A stretch of DNA of 62,002 bases from an uncultured Butyrivibrio sp. (GCA_946623755.1 CAMORK010000006.1:1-62002); one strand, 5' to 3'. Numbered from the stretch's first letter, positions 28,729 through 39,676 are shown. The notes: generated by a model not told the origin, from the sequence alone. A program made the numbers and translations.

Positions 28729-29754
28729 TCAATCCTTGTTTTCTTCAACTTCGGATGCTTCTCTCTCGTAATCTCTTGCCTGTTCCTCGTTACCAAGCGC
28801 TCTGTAGCACTTTGCAAGCGCAAGTCTGGGCAGGCTGCCGCTCTTTTTTATATCAAGAATACTGCTGCATTCATAGGCTGCATTGTAGTACCATACTATA
28901 GCCTCATCGATATCTCTTTTGCCAAAATAATAGTCACCAAGCTCATAGCACATCTCACTGCTCATCTCAGTGATGGCATCCTTTAATGAATACTTAAGGA
29001 GCGAAGCCGGGTCATCCTCCAAAACTGCAATGTGAGCCAGTACGCAGCTGGACTGCTTGATCTCATCGACTCCTCTTGAAGTATCAAGGGTTGATTCGGT
29101 AAAATACTTTTTGGCCAAGATAAAGTCATCGTCAGTTCCTGCCATTAAGAGCTCCCTTGCATACATCCCATGGAGCCTCATCGACAGACGTCTCCCCTGG
29201 TCAACAGCGCGCCTGAAGGACTCCAGATCACGTCCTGCATGATTCTCTTTTGGCCTGTGAATTATTTCAATCTCACTGTTGCAGATGACAGGGTCCAGGA
29301 TAACCTGCTCATGAATCGGATCCTGCCACACAAAGTGCCTTAAGCGCTTAAAGAGCTTAGGGCGCAGCTCGCGATCGAAGTTGTAGACCGTACGGAACTT
29401 AAGCTGATTGCAGTAATACATCTGAACAATATCTATATTAAGCTCCGAGAGGTCGTTCTTTAGCTGCATAAAGCGCTGTCTGTTGTCCTCATCCAGTTCC
29501 TCGTCTGCATCTGCGGAGTAAATATAGTCTCCGGTAGCCTGAGAAAAGGCGAAGTTCCTGGCATCACTGAAATCCCCGGTCCAGACAAAATCCAGCACCT
29601 TAGCGCCGCACTCTTTTGCAATTTCCTTTGTCCTGTCGGTGGAGCCCGTGTCAACGACTATCATCTCATCCACAATGCCCTTCAGGCTCTCAAGACATCT
29701 CTTCAGACAATCCTCTTCATTTTTGACTATCATGCAAAGACTTACAGTAACCAT
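28729..29754 (-). CDS. family 2 glycosyltransferase with C-terminal TPR-like region
   Basis: 341 residues. A GT-A domain (1-220) has S-L-C-M-I-V-K-N-E-E, V-D-T-G-S-T-D-R and the metal motif S-A-D-A-D-E-E. The C-terminal 120 residues are helical and TPR-like (C-Y-E-L-G-D-Y-Y, A-L-A-K-C-Y-R-A-L-G). This arrangement is seen in SunS-like and other Firmicute glycosyltransferases acting on peptides or surface polymers. Acceptor unknown. Divergent from the lipoprotein at 29791. Confidence 0.88.
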   Translation of the reverse strand: MVTVSLCMIVKNEEDCLKRCLESLKGIVDEMIVVDTGSTDRTKEIAKECGAKVLDFVWTGDFSDARNFAFSQATGDYIYSADADEELDEDNRQRFMQLKNDLSELNIDIVQMYYCNQLKFRTVYNFDRELRPKLFKRLRHFVWQDPIHEQVILDPVICNSEIEIIHRPKENHAGRDLESFRRAVDQGRRLSMRLHGMYARELLMAGTDDDFILAKKYFTESTLDTSRGVDEIKQSSCVLAHIAVLEDDPASLLKYSLKDAITEMSSEMCYELGDYYFGKRDIDEAIVWYYNAAYECSSILDIKKSGSLPRLALAKCYRALGNEEQARDYEREASEVEENKD

Positions 29755-29790
29755 ATCGCCCTCCTGCTATTGTTGTGCTAGAATATCATT

Positions 29791-30870
29791 ATGCTTACCC
29801 TGAAAAAGATATTTCACTTTAATAGAATAATACTTGCTGCCGCGACGGGGCTTATGACTGCCGCAATGCTTACTGCCTGCGCAAAAGAGCCTTCCACTCC
29901 GAAGAAAGCAGATCCTTACGACGGGAAAGACTATGTTTTGCAGTCGCAGCTCACCGAAGCCGGTGAGGATCCGGAAAGCGCCTTTGAATCATACACTCTG
30001 ACAAACAACTATGACAGCGCCCTGAGCGTTCCGACTTATGTCACCAAAGTGGATGACTTGTGGTTCATCGTTGACTGCTACCACAACCGGATCATATATA
30101 CAGACAATCTCGGTATCCCTTTAAATGAGTGGTACATCATGTGTGACCAGGCGACCCAGCCCCATACCATGGCCAGTGACGGAACTGTCTATATGGTCGA
30201 AGATACTGAAAACAACAGAGTTCTGATCTTCGAGAAAAAGGACAACAAATTCATCAACACCCAGAGTTTTTACGATATCGGAAACAGGCCCCATTTCACA
30301 GCCTATGACGAAACTTCCGACACGTTTTATGTGTGGAGCTCAAGTACCGGCGAGCTCTACTGTTTCAGGCACACACCGGATTCTACCCGCATGTATCTGA
30401 CAGACATCAGGAAGATTGATCAGCTCTCAGGGCTCTACGTCAGGTCTTTTACCATCGTCGGAGACGACATTTATTTCGTATCGGGAGTCTCAGCTGCCGG
30501 AACATCACCACAGATACTGCAGTGCGACCTTAAGACCCTGAATATAAAAAAGGGCTATCCGGTCCCCGACGAGCTTGCCGGAATGGTTCAGATAACTCCT
30601 ATTGACGATATGTTTTATATTACCGTTTCCACTGATATCACCGGCAATCAGGACTACGCAACACTTGTAAGGACCTCTTCCCTTGATGATCTCTCAAACG
30701 GGAAATATGAGGATATTTACGCGCAGTACTTTGTTGGCGGAGGAACCCCCTACAATATCTCAAAGGTTGATGACACCTACTTTTTGACAGAGCATAGGCT
30801 CCAGGGGCATTCCGTATGGAGCTTCAAGGTGGATCACGGCGAAATAACCGATGTTGTCTCACTTTACTGA
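29791..30870 (+). CDS. lipoprotein with beta-propeller-like domain
   Basis: 359 residues. The signal peptide ends in lipobox M-L-T-A-C. The mature part has repeating beta segments typical of a six- or seven-bladed NHL/YVTN-like propeller (e.g. V-Y-M-V-E-D-T-E-N-N-R-V-L-I). No Shine-Dalgarno is visible before ATG 29791, and a TAGAAT box lies only 8 nt upstream, so the mRNA could be leaderless. Function unknown; surface binding is likely. Confidence 0.7.
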   Translation: MLTLKKIFHFNRIILAAATGLMTAAMLTACAKEPSTPKKADPYDGKDYVLQSQLTEAGEDPESAFESYTLTNNYDSALSVPTYVTKVDDLWFIVDCYHNRIIYTDNLGIPLNEWYIMCDQATQPHTMASDGTVYMVEDTENNRVLIFEKKDNKFINTQSFYDIGNRPHFTAYDETSDTFYVWSSSTGELYCFRHTPDSTRMYLTDIRKIDQLSGLYVRSFTIVGDDIYFVSGVSAAGTSPQILQCDLKTLNIKKGYPVPDELAGMVQITPIDDMFYITVSTDITGNQDYATLVRTSSLDDLSNGKYEDIYAQYFVGGGTPYNISKVDDTYFLTEHRLQGHSVWSFKVDHGEITDVVSLY

Positions 30871-31962
30871 TCACATGACAACAACCTTGTTCTTGCCGGT
30901 GTTCTTGGCCTTGTAAAGCGCATTGTCAACGTTCTGAAGAGTCTTTGAATAATCACCTGTATAGCATGACACACCTACCGAAATTGTAAAAGGTACCGGT
31001 GTGTCTTTTGCATTTTCAATATCAAGTCTGAACTGCTCCATGCGCGCGCAGGCGTTGTTGATGTCGCAGTTCCTGAGGATCACGACAAATTCCTCACCGC
31101 CGTAACGGATTACATAGTCATTGTCATGAGTTTCCTTGGAAAGCTTCTGTCCCATATATAAAAGAGTGAGATCACCTGTGTAATGGCCGTTCTCATCGTT
31201 GATCTTCTTGAAGTCGTCGATATCGATCATAGCAACCGCTATATGTTCATCCTTATTCACATCTCTCAAGGTGTTCTTGGAGATGATCTTCTCAAGCAGA
31301 TGCCTGTTGTAAACCTGGGTAAGAGGATCGGTTACCATGGCAAGCTCGAGCTTTTGAGTAACTCTGTAGTGATCAAGATAATATGCAGTCATTACGTACT
31401 CAACAAACATGATTCCGGTAATGATCGGTACTTCCAGCGCCATGATAAGGTCATAATTCGTATATTGATTAAATATATTGGTGATAATGATTTCAATGAT
31501 AAATACGATTCCGTTGATGACTGAATCCATAGGAGTTGCGACAAATCCTACTACAATCCAGATCAGATTGACAATGATGATACCCTCGATGGAATTGCTC
31601 CTGTCCACAAGATTATAAGCGGTCCAGCTGGCAGCTATTACCATACCATGGCCAAGAAAAAAGTCCATGACCACCATAATACGGCTGTTATGTGACCAGA
31701 AGTGGGTAACGATGTAGAATATAACAATGAAAAAAAGAATTGAAAATCTTGGAAGCAGAGTATAACGGACAGTTCCGTTTATCATATAGTCAGAATAGAT
31801 AAAGCACAGGGTCACCAAAGCGGACACAACAAGACCAAGCTCAACAATACCCTGATAGTAGTCACATTTGGACTGGTAGAAATCTACCTTCTCGTCACGG
31901 CTCATTGAGTTTAGATCCCTAAGCAAGCTTATTAGCGTTTTAGCGCCATCAATTATTCTCAT
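30871..31962 (-). CDS. membrane diguanylate cyclase (GGDEF)
   Basis: 363 residues. About six transmembrane helices (30-200), then a GGDEF domain with intact active site R-Y-G-G-E-E-F. No obvious RxxD inhibitory site lies just upstream of it. Predicted to make cyclic di-GMP in response to a membrane signal. It converges with the lipoprotein gene with no intergenic base between the two stops. Confidence 0.92.
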   Translation of the reverse strand: MRIIDGAKTLISLLRDLNSMSRDEKVDFYQSKCDYYQGIVELGLVVSALVTLCFIYSDYMINGTVRYTLLPRFSILFFIVIFYIVTHFWSHNSRIMVVMDFFLGHGMVIAASWTAYNLVDRSNSIEGIIIVNLIWIVVGFVATPMDSVINGIVFIIEIIITNIFNQYTNYDLIMALEVPIITGIMFVEYVMTAYYLDHYRVTQKLELAMVTDPLTQVYNRHLLEKIISKNTLRDVNKDEHIAVAMIDIDDFKKINDENGHYTGDLTLLYMGQKLSKETHDNDYVIRYGGEEFVVILRNCDINNACARMEQFRLDIENAKDTPVPFTISVGVSCYTGDYSKTLQNVDNALYKAKNTGKNKVVVM

Positions 31963-32030
31963 ATTCGATACTCCCTAAACATCATTTTATCAAATCTGCG
32001 CGTCAAAGTGAACCATGCGAATAAAAATAA

Positions 32031-32075
32031 AAAGACATCAGATGGGAGTTTACTCACATTCTGATGCCTTTTTGT
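32031..32075. terminator. intrinsic terminator of prfB
   Basis: Minus-strand stem GCATCAGA / TCTGATGT (arms near 32059-32067 and 32034-32042), then TCTTTTTATTTTT. The plus strand also has CCTTTTTG, so it may act both ways. A second small AATTCGC / GCGAATT hairpin lies at about 32086-32102. Confidence 0.8.
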
Positions 32076-32120
32076 TTTCAGTGAGAATTCGCGTAGCGAA
32101 TTTCGAGTCTGTCGGTAACT

Positions 32121-33263
32121 TTAAGCTTCCTCTGTCTCTCCGACAGGCTTACCTCCTGTCGCGAGCCATTTGAGGTATGCGTTGATAAACTGATCAAGGT
32201 CTCCGTCAAGTACGCCGTCGGCGTTGGATGCCTTGTAACCTGTACGTGTATCGTTGACCATTGTATATGGCTGAAGTACATAGGATCTTATCTGGCTGCC
32301 CCATGCGTTATCCATGACATCGCCACGGATTCCTGCGAGCTTGGCTGCCTGTTCTTCCTGTTTCATGACAAAGAGCTTAGCCTTGAGCATCTGCATAGCC
32401 TTGTCCTTGTTCTGGAACTGTGAACGCTCATTCTGGCAGGAAACAACAACTCCTGTAGGAATATGTGTAATACGAACAGCAGATGAAGTCTTGTTGATGT
32501 GCTGTCCACCGGCACCACTTGATCTGTAGGTATCAATACGAAGATCATCTGGATTGATATCGATATCAAGGTCCTCTTCGATATCCGGCATTACATCGCA
32601 GGATACGAAAGATGTCTGACGCTTGGCCTGAGCATTGAAAGGACTGATACGTACAAGTCTGTGTACACCGTGCTCTGACTTAAGAAGTCCGTATGCATTG
32701 GTTCCTGAGATCTGGAAAGTAACTGACTTGATTCCGGCCTCATCACCGTCAAGAAGGTCGAGAGTTTCAATTGTAAAGCCCTTTCTCTCTGCCCATCTTG
32801 TGTACATACGATAGAGCATGCTTGCCCAGTCACAAGCCTCTGTTCCGCCGGCTCCGGCGTTGAGACGAAGGATTACATCATATTTATCATAAGGTCCGTT
32901 AAGAAGGTTGCTGATACGAATGTCCTCAAGAGTCTTCTCGAAATCATCGAGCTCAGCTCTTATCTCAGCTGCCATATCCTCATCATCAACGCCTTCTGCA
33001 TTCTGCATGTCGATGAGATCGATGATATCGCCGTACTGTGTGTTAAGATGCTCGATATTTTCAACCAGGTCCTGCATGTTCTTGAGGTCCTTGGTCTTCT
33101 TGTTGGCCTTCTCAGCATTGTCCCAGAAGCCCGGCTCTTCCATCTCACGTGAAAGCTCCTCAATGATCTTTTTCTTGGTATCAAGGTCCAGAGAAGCCGT
33201 AACTTCCTTAAGTGTATCCTGAAGGTTCTGGATTTCAACCTTCATCTGATCTAAAACTACCAT
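32121..33263 (-). CDS. prfB: peptide chain release factor 2, without programmed frameshift
   Basis: 380 residues in one uninterrupted frame. It has the GGQ motif (G-A-G-G-Q-H-I-N) and the UGA-reading tripeptide S-P-F in R-I-S-P-F. In most bacteria prfB carries an in-frame UGA near codon 25 needing +1 frameshift. Here that point reads T-A-S-L-D-L-D with CTG GAC and no CTTTGA slip site or internal Shine-Dalgarno. Start ATG 33263 follows AAGGAG at 6 nt. It is downstream of secA, a usual arrangement. Confidence 0.96.
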   Translation of the reverse strand: MVVLDQMKVEIQNLQDTLKEVTASLDLDTKKKIIEELSREMEEPGFWDNAEKANKKTKDLKNMQDLVENIEHLNTQYGDIIDLIDMQNAEGVDDEDMAAEIRAELDDFEKTLEDIRISNLLNGPYDKYDVILRLNAGAGGTEACDWASMLYRMYTRWAERKGFTIETLDLLDGDEAGIKSVTFQISGTNAYGLLKSEHGVHRLVRISPFNAQAKRQTSFVSCDVMPDIEEDLDIDINPDDLRIDTYRSSGAGGQHINKTSSAVRITHIPTGVVVSCQNERSQFQNKDKAMQMLKAKLFVMKQEEQAAKLAGIRGDVMDNAWGSQIRSYVLQPYTMVNDTRTGYKASNADGVLDGDLDQFINAYLKWLATGGKPVGETEEA

Positions 33264-33330
33264 TATTATCTCCTTAAAACATATATAAATTACAATATCC
33301 GGGATTGAATATACTCATTCCTTATATCGC

Positions 33331-35895
33331 TTACATCCTTCCGTGACAGTTCTTGTATTTCTTGCCGCTTCCGCATGGGCATGGATCGTTGGGATAGATC
33401 TTGGCTTCGGCTCGCTTGATAGGTGCCTTGGGCGCAGAATCATCCTTGTTGGTACCGGTAACCTTAGCAACCTGCTCACGCTCTACTCTCTCTTCGATGT
33501 GAACGTGGAACAGAAGTCTTACTGTATCCTCTTCGATGTTCCTTGTCATGTCGTCGAACATCTCATAGCCTGCAAGCTTGTACTCAAGCTTAGGATCTCT
33601 CTGGGCATATGACTGAAGTCCGATACCCTGACGGAGCTGATCCATATCATCGATGTGATCCATCCACTTTCTGTCGATGACTTTAAGAAGGATAACACGC
33701 TCGATCTCACGGATAGTCTCAGGCTCAGGGAATTCTGCTTCCTTAGACTCGTAAAGCTTGACAGCTTCTTCCTTAAGCTGCTGTAAAAGTCCTGCCTTAG
33801 TAAGGTTGTCGATCCTTCCTCTGGTGATCTTCTTGAGCGGAACAGTGGGCAGCAAAAGCTCGTTGAGCTCTGCGATGTTCCAGTTATCAGGATCGTTTTC
33901 CTCTCCAACAACTGTCTCAACTGAGGACTCCACAATATCTGTGATCATCTTGTAGATGGAATCGCGCATGGATACACCATCCAGAACCTTCTTACGCTCT
34001 GCATAGATGATCTCTCTCTGTTCGTTGTTAACCTGGTCATACTCAAGAAGGTTCTTACGGATCGCATAGTTGTTGGACTCGATCTTCTTCTGGGCTGATT
34101 CGATAGCCTTTGAAAGAGATGAGTGCTCAATCTCCTGTCCATCCGGAATCTTGAGTGCATTAAACATTGAAATGAGTCTCTCTGAACCAAAGAGTCTCAT
34201 GAGGTTATCCTCAAGTGAAAGGTAGAACTTGGACTCACCCGGATCTCCCTGACGACCTGAACGTCCACGCAGCTGGTTGTCGATACGTCTTGATTCATGT
34301 CTCTCTGTACCGATGATCTTAAGTCCGCCTGCTGCTCTTGCTTCATCATCGAGCTTTATATCTGTACCACGGCCGGCCATATTGGTGGCAATGGTAACAG
34401 CGCCATGCTTACCTGCATCAGCTACGATCTCAGCCTCAAGTTCATGGAACTTGGCATTTAAGACGTTGTGCTGAATGCCTCTCTTTTTGAGCATTCTGGA
34501 GATTTCCTCCGATGCCTCGATGGTGATGGTACCAACCAGTACAGGCTGTCCCTTTGCATGGGACTCTGCAACTGCATCGCAGATGGCATTAAGCTTTTCT
34601 TTTCTGGTCTTGTATACGGCATCCTGATGGTCTTTTCTCTGTACAGGTCTGTTTGTCGGGATCTCTATAACGTCCATTCCGTAGATATCACGGAACTCCT
34701 GCTCCTCTGTGAGGGCAGTACCTGTCATTCCGCACTTCTTGTCAAACTTGTTGAAGAAGTTCTGGAATGTAATAGTTGCAAGAGTCTTGGACTCTCTCTT
34801 AACCTTAACATGCTCCTTGGCCTCGATAGCCTGGTGGAGGCCGTCTGAATAACGACGTCCCGGCATTACACGACCTGTGAACTCATCGACGATAAGTACC
34901 TCGTCATCCTTAACGATATAGTCGTGATCCTTGAACATAAGGTTGTTGGCACGAAGGGCAAGGATTATGTTGTGCTGGATCTCAAGGTTCTCGGGATCAG
35001 CAAGGTTCTCTATACGAAAGAATCTCTCAACCTTGGCAACACCCTGCGCGGTAAGGTTGACGATCTTATCCTTCTCATTGACAATGAAGTCACCGGTCTC
35101 TTCTCTCTCTACACCCATGATGGCATCCATCTTGGTGAGCTCTTCCATATCCTCACCACGTGTCATCTGCTTAGCCAGAATGTCGCAGGCTTCGTAAAGC
35201 TTGGTGGACTTATCGGACTGACCTGAAATAATAAGAGGTGTACGGGCTTCATCGATAAGGATTGAATCCACCTCGTCGATGATACAGTAGTTAAGGCCTC
35301 TCTGAACGCACTGTTCCTTGTAGATTGCCATGTTATCACGAAGGTAGTCAAATCCAAGTTCGTTGTTGGTAACGTATGTGATGTCGCAGTTGTAAGCAGC
35401 CTTTCTCTCCTCGCTGGTCATGCTGTTAAGCACACATCCAACGGTGAGTCCCAAAAATCTGTGTACCTGTCCCATCTGGTCAGCATCACGCTTAGCCAGG
35501 TAATCGTTGACTGTGACAACGTGAACACCCTTACCGGTCAGAGCTTCAAGATATGAAGGAAGTGTAGCCACAAGGGTCTTACCTTCACCGGTTTTCATCT
35601 CGGCAATTCGGCCCTGGTGCAGGATAACTCCACCCATAAGCTGAACCCTGAAGTGTTCCATTCCGAGAACTCTCTTGGCTGCTTCACGCACAACGGCATA
35701 TGCCTCCGACATGATATCATCAAGAGTTTCACCCTCTGCAAGTCTCTTTTTAAACTCATCAGTCTTGGCTCTAAGTTCCTCGTCTGAAAGAGCCTGCATG
35801 GTCGGCCTCAAAGCTTCTATGGCATCAACTGTGGGGTTGATCCTGCGAAGCTCCCTCTGTGAATGTGTTCCAATGATCTTATCAAGAATACTCAT
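33331..35895 (-). CDS. secA: preprotein translocase ATPase SecA
   Basis: 854 residues from ATG 35895 (AGGAG 8 nt upstream). It has Walker A in M-K-T-G-E-G-K-T, the Walker B region I-I-D-E-V-D-S-I-L, a preprotein cross-linking domain, and a C-terminal zinc-binding tail with C-P-C-G-S-G and C-H. Motor of Sec export, acting at the inner face of the membrane. prfB follows after 67 nt. Confidence 0.97.
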   Translation of the reverse strand: MSILDKIIGTHSQRELRRINPTVDAIEALRPTMQALSDEELRAKTDEFKKRLAEGETLDDIMSEAYAVVREAAKRVLGMEHFRVQLMGGVILHQGRIAEMKTGEGKTLVATLPSYLEALTGKGVHVVTVNDYLAKRDADQMGQVHRFLGLTVGCVLNSMTSEERKAAYNCDITYVTNNELGFDYLRDNMAIYKEQCVQRGLNYCIIDEVDSILIDEARTPLIISGQSDKSTKLYEACDILAKQMTRGEDMEELTKMDAIMGVEREETGDFIVNEKDKIVNLTAQGVAKVERFFRIENLADPENLEIQHNIILALRANNLMFKDHDYIVKDDEVLIVDEFTGRVMPGRRYSDGLHQAIEAKEHVKVKRESKTLATITFQNFFNKFDKKCGMTGTALTEEQEFRDIYGMDVIEIPTNRPVQRKDHQDAVYKTRKEKLNAICDAVAESHAKGQPVLVGTITIEASEEISRMLKKRGIQHNVLNAKFHELEAEIVADAGKHGAVTIATNMAGRGTDIKLDDEARAAGGLKIIGTERHESRRIDNQLRGRSGRQGDPGESKFYLSLEDNLMRLFGSERLISMFNALKIPDGQEIEHSSLSKAIESAQKKIESNNYAIRKNLLEYDQVNNEQREIIYAERKKVLDGVSMRDSIYKMITDIVESSVETVVGEENDPDNWNIAELNELLLPTVPLKKITRGRIDNLTKAGLLQQLKEEAVKLYESKEAEFPEPETIREIERVILLKVIDRKWMDHIDDMDQLRQGIGLQSYAQRDPKLEYKLAGYEMFDDMTRNIEEDTVRLLFHVHIEERVEREQVAKVTGTNKDDSAPKAPIKRAEAKIYPNDPCPCGSGKKYKNCHGRM

Positions 35896-35964
35896 ATTTT
35901 TACTCCTAAAAAAGGGCATACTAACCCCTTTATAATAGACAAAGTCCAAAGGACATTATAGCAC

Positions 35965-35996
35965 AAAAAAGCGCTGTCGGCAAATGCCGGCAGCGC
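35965..35996 (-). terminator. intrinsic terminator of ptb-buk
   Basis: Near-perfect 12-bp stem GCGCTGTCGGCA (35971-35982) / TGCCGGCAGCGC (35985-35996), followed on the minus strand by TTTTTTG. Lies 19 nt beyond the buk stop and next to the secA leader. Confidence 0.93.
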
Positions 35997-36014
35997 CATG
36001 TATTTAGTGATAAA

Positions 36015-37079
36015 TCAGTATGTCTGAGCCTTCTCTTCTCCGTTAAGTACACGAAGAGCACCCTGTGCAAGTGCAAGAAGCTCATCCTCACCCGGATAAA
36101 CAGTTACAGGAGCGATCCAGTCTACTCTCTCCTTGATAGCATCAGTGATAACCTGGCCATAAGCGATTCCGCCTGTAAGGATGATCTGATCAACCTTACC
36201 CTTGAGAACTGTAGCACATGCTCCGATGTTCTTGCAGATCTGATAGATGAATGCATCGCGAACGAGGATAGCCTTCTCATCGCCCTCTTCGCACATCTTG
36301 TTAACTTCTCTCATGTCGTTGGTTCCAAGGTATGCGTTAAGTCCGCCGTAGCCAACGATCTTCTTTTTCATCTCATCGTATGTATACTTGCCCGAGAAGC
36401 ACATATCTACAAGTGCCTTGGCAGGAATACCGTTAGCTCTCTCAGGTGAGAAAGCACCGTCTCCGTTAAGAGCTGCATAAACGTCGATCATCTTGCCGTT
36501 CTTGTGAACACCGGTTGATGTACCGCCGCCCATATGAACAACTATTACGCTGATCTCTTCATATTTCTTGCCGATCTCCTTGGCATATCTTCTGGCAACA
36601 GCCTTCTGATTAAGAGGGTGGTCGATTGATACACGCTCGATCTCAGGTACACCTGAAATTCTTGCAACCGGCTCCATCTCGTCAACTACAACAGGGTCAA
36701 CGATGAATGAAGGAACACCGATCTCGTCACCGATCTCTCTTGCAAGGATTCCGCCGAGGTTAGATGCATGCTGTCCCTGAACGCCCTTGCGAAGGTCCTC
36801 TAAAAGTGCATCTGTGCACTCATATGTACCGCCGGGAATGGGACGAAGGAGTCCGCCTCTTCCTACGATTACGTTAAAGCTCTTTATATCGATGTCTTCC
36901 TTTTTTAGGAAATCAAGGATGATGTTCTTACGGAAGTCCTTCTGATCTATGATGGATGCATAGGACTCGATCTCTTCAGTGCTGTGACGAAGAGTTTCTT
37001 CCTTGGTCAGGGTCTCGTCCTCGAAGATACCGATCTTGGTTGATGTTGAACCGGGATTGATGATCAAACTCTTTATCAT
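36015..37079 (-). CDS. buk: butyrate kinase
   Basis: 354 residues of the acetokinase family, with the N-terminal nucleotide motif [10 protein letters not shown], the R-G-G-L-L-R-P-I-P segment, and H-M-G-G-G-T-S. The P-G-G-T-Y segment and length favour butyrate kinase over acetate kinase. Converts butyryl phosphate plus ADP to butyrate plus ATP, the last step of butyrate fermentation. It overlaps the ptb stop by one base. Confidence 0.96.
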   Translation of the reverse strand: MIKSLIINPGSTSTKIGIFEDETLTKEETLRHSTEEIESYASIIDQKDFRKNIILDFLKKEDIDIKSFNVIVGRGGLLRPIPGGTYECTDALLEDLRKGVQGQHASNLGGILAREIGDEIGVPSFIVDPVVVDEMEPVARISGVPEIERVSIDHPLNQKAVARRYAKEIGKKYEEISVIVVHMGGGTSTGVHKNGKMIDVYAALNGDGAFSPERANGIPAKALVDMCFSGKYTYDEMKKKIVGYGGLNAYLGTNDMREVNKMCEEGDEKAILVRDAFIYQICKNIGACATVLKGKVDQIILTGGIAYGQVITDAIKERVDWIAPVTVYPGEDELLALAQGALRVLNGEEKAQTY

Positions 37080-38005
37080 TATAAAACTCCCTTCTTCTTG
37101 TCTTCTGCAACAACTGCTGCCAGTGCAATTGAATTAACCTTAACTTCTACAGAATCAGATCTTGATGTAAGGATTACAGGAGCCTTGGTTCCTGTAAGGA
37201 TGTTACCGTTCTTAACTTTTGCAAGACGTACGATTGTCTTGTATGTAAGGTTTCCTGCGTGGATATCAGGGAAAAGAAGGATATCCGCATCACCTACGAT
37301 CTTACGGTCAAGAGCGCCTGCCTTGTGCTTGGCTGCCTCAGGATCGATAGCAAGATCCATTGAAAGAGGTCCGTCAACGATGCAGTTCTTGATCTCACCC
37401 TCTTCGTTCATTCTGGTGAGCTCAGCTGCCTCGACTGTAACAGGCATCTTGGGATTAACAACTTCTACTGCTGCAAGAGGAGCTACCTTAGGGCACTCAA
37501 CTCCGCAGGCTCTGGCTACTTCTACTGTATATTCAATGATGACCTTTTTATCCTCAAGTGTAGGATATGGCATGAAAGCAACGTCTGTAAGGAAAAGAAG
37601 ACGGTCAATACCGGGAATCTCAAATACACATACATGTGAAAGAGGACGACCTGTTCTGAGTCCTACTTCCTTGTCAAGAACGCTCTTAAGGAAATCCTTG
37701 GACTCAAGAGCACCCTTCATGTAAATGTCAGCCTTGCCGTCGTGAACCAGTGAAACAGCAGTACGTGCAGCCTCAATATCATCCTTAACATCGATGATCT
37801 CGTATCCGTCGAGACTCATGTTAACTTCTGCTGCCTTCTCCTTGATCTTGTCAAGGTCACCTACAAGGATAGGCGCAACAATGCCTCTCTCCGTGGCTAC
37901 CTTAACAGCTTCCAGAACGTGTGTGTCCTGAGCTACAGCTACAGACATCTTCTTGGTTTCAGCTGTCTTAAGCTTAGCTAAAATGTCATCAAAATTCTTA
38001 CTCAT
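37079..38005 (-). CDS. ptb: phosphate butyryltransferase
   Basis: 308 residues of the phosphate acetyl/butyryltransferase family, with G-R-P-L-S-H-V and D-G-P-L-S-M-D-L-A segments. Converts butyryl-CoA to butyryl phosphate for Buk. Transcribed with buk from the promoter at 38053. The bacterium can therefore make butyrate by the kinase route rather than by butyryl-CoA:acetate CoA-transferase alone. Confidence 0.95.
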   Translation of the reverse strand: MSKNFDDILAKLKTAETKKMSVAVAQDTHVLEAVKVATERGIVAPILVGDLDKIKEKAAEVNMSLDGYEIIDVKDDIEAARTAVSLVHDGKADIYMKGALESKDFLKSVLDKEVGLRTGRPLSHVCVFEIPGIDRLLFLTDVAFMPYPTLEDKKVIIEYTVEVARACGVECPKVAPLAAVEVVNPKMPVTVEAAELTRMNEEGEIKNCIVDGPLSMDLAIDPEAAKHKAGALDRKIVGDADILLFPDIHAGNLTYKTIVRLAKVKNGNILTGTKAPVILTSRSDSVEVKVNSIALAAVVAEDKKKGVL

Positions 38006-38052
38006 TGCGGAATAACCTCCAAACTATTAAATTGAAAACGCCATGTGATAAA

Positions 38053-38081
38053 ATTTTAACACTATCATTCCGATAATGCAA
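38053..38081 (-). promoter_or_regulatory. sigma-A promoter of ptb-buk
   Basis: Minus-strand TTGCAT (38076-38081), 17 bp, TAAAAT (38053-38058), about 48 nt upstream of the ptb start, which is preceded by GGAGG at 10 nt. Confidence 0.8.
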
Positions 38082-38097
38082 CGAGCTTTATTAAGTT

Positions 38098-38604
38098 TTA
38101 GAAACCTTCCATCCTGCGCTGTCTTCTGAGTTCACGCCTCTTCTCGGCGCCTTCCCACTCTGCCTTTTCGTTCTCAGTGCGAACGTTAAGCCCATAAGGA
38201 ACAAGTACGGGTGTATCATCCTCATCGATGCATACTTCTGTGAAATATGCCCTGTTCATGATATGTCTCATTCCGTTTCTGCGGTCTTCAACATAAGTAT
38301 CCACGCGGACTTCCATAGATGTCTTGCCAACGTGAGTGAGCTTGCCGATGATAACGATTATGTCATCAAGCTTGGCTCCCTGCTTGAACTGCATGTTGTC
38401 AACGGCTGCCGTAGCAACAGGATTGCCGGAATGTCTTACGGCAACTATGCCTGCCACCTCATCTATCCAGGACATGAGCTGTCCTCCGAAAAGTCTGTTC
38501 TCGCTGTTGATGTCCGAGTATTTGACCACCTTGGTGCACTCAGTTATGGAATCCTCCACATTCTTGTTGGCTATCTGGTGATCAACATGAAAAACCTTAC
38601 CCAT
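38098..38604 (-). CDS. acyl-CoA thioesterase (hotdog fold)
   Basis: 168 residues from ATG 38604, 8 nt after AGGAGG; the ATG at 38610 abuts the SD. It has the hotdog motif N-R-L-F-G-G-Q-L-M-S-W-I-D-E, including the probable Asp, and ends in a basic R-R-E-L-R-R-Q-R-R tail. Hydrolyses acyl-CoA. It sits just upstream of ptb with a promoter between, so a metabolic link with butyryl-CoA is possible but unproven. Confidence 0.87.
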   Translation of the reverse strand: MGKVFHVDHQIANKNVEDSITECTKVVKYSDINSENRLFGGQLMSWIDEVAGIVAVRHSGNPVATAAVDNMQFKQGAKLDDIIVIIGKLTHVGKTSMEVRVDTYVEDRRNGMRHIMNRAYFTEVCIDEDDTPVLVPYGLNVRTENEKAEWEGAEKRRELRRQRRMEGF

Positions 38605-38647
38605 ACGCATTCCTCCTAAGGATTTAATATATCAATTTTATCATATT

Positions 38648-39676
38648 TCAAGGCTGATTAGTCTTTTTGTCATAGTAATTAATGATGGCCTTCATACATG
38701 AAACAGTGACGGCGCCCGGATGCTTCATGGTAAAGTACAAGAGCTTATTTGCCTTTGAATTCAGGTTAACGACAGTCCCGTCAATCTTCTTTTTGATATC
38801 AGGGCGAAGGAAAATCTCTTTTACCAGAGAAAGAGTATCCGTGCGGCCTGAGCGAAGTACATTCTTCATCACAACAAGGAGCATGACCACGAACTCTCTG
38901 TCCATCTGAGCATCTGCATTAAGAACCTTCTTGTCCCAAAGGATATCCCTGAAGGTCTTATCTGTAAGTTCCAGATTATTAAGGAGCTTTGGATTATAAT
39001 CGTGACTCATGGAATCCCATAAGGTCCTGTAATGGTAAAAGTATGAACCCTTCATGATAACGAGCCTCTTGCAATCGCAAAAGACAGGCAGCGTTATGTT
39101 CACGTCCTCGCTCATGACAATGGTCGGATCACAGTATTTGATATTGTCCAGAAGGAGCTTTCTTGAGATAAGCTTCATGCATCTGGACATGGTTATGGGC
39201 CTTACTTCATTGCCGAGAAGATTTCTTCTGATCTCGTCCAGAGCTGATCCTGTATAAACTCCCGGCTCAAGTCCCTGTGTCTCCCTGCGCCTTTCTCCCG
39301 CCTTCTCCACGATATAGTTGGCTGCGATCACTTCGCTTTCGGCAAAAGAGCTGTCGGTGTGGGCGTACATCTTCTCACACATATCGGTATCGATCCAGTC
39401 ATCGCTGTCAATAAAGGTGATGTAGTTTGCCGTGGATTCTGTAAGACCGGCTATCCATGCAGACTGAAGTCCGCCGTTTTTCTTGTGTATGACTCTGACT
39501 CTTGTGTCGCGTTTTCCATATGTATCGCACATAGCAGGAGAAATGCCATCTGTGGAGCCGTCGTCCACAAGCATTATCTCTATATCGGAAAAAGTCTGTG
39601 CAAGGACGCTCTCCATGCACTTATCAAGATATTCAGCTGTGTTGTATACGGGAATTATTATGCTGATCTTTGCCAC
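38648..39676 (-). CDS. family 2 glycosyltransferase
   Basis: 342 residues if it starts at GTG 39676 (V-A-K-I-S-I-I-I-P-V-Y-N-T), which has GGCGG 8 nt upstream. It has the GT-A nucleotide-sugar motif V-D-D-G-S-T-D-G and the metal motif I-D-S-D-D-W-I-D. Likely adds a sugar to a surface polymer. The first 44 nt overlap the end of the flavin reductase gene in another frame, so the two are probably translated in turn from one mRNA. Confidence 0.85.
   Translation of the reverse strand: MAKISIIIPVYNTAEYLDKCMESVLAQTFSDIEIMLVDDGSTDGISPAMCDTYGKRDTRVRVIHKKNGGLQSAWIAGLTESTANYITFIDSDDWIDTDMCEKMYAHTDSSFAESEVIAANYIVEKAGERRRETQGLEPGVYTGSALDEIRRNLLGNEVRPITMSRCMKLISRKLLLDNIKYCDPTIVMSEDVNITLPVFCDCKRLVIMKGSYFYHYRTLWDSMSHDYNPKLLNNLELTDKTFRDILWDKKVLNADAQMDREFVVMLLVVMKNVLRSGRTDTLSLVKEIFLRPDIKKKIDGTVVNLNSKANKLLYFTMKHPGAVTVSCMKAIINYYDKKTNQP

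Noticed and set aside
33180..33263. programmed frameshift in prfB
   Set aside because: Checked codons 20-35: no in-frame UGA and no slippery CTTTGA; ORF is continuous from a good SD.
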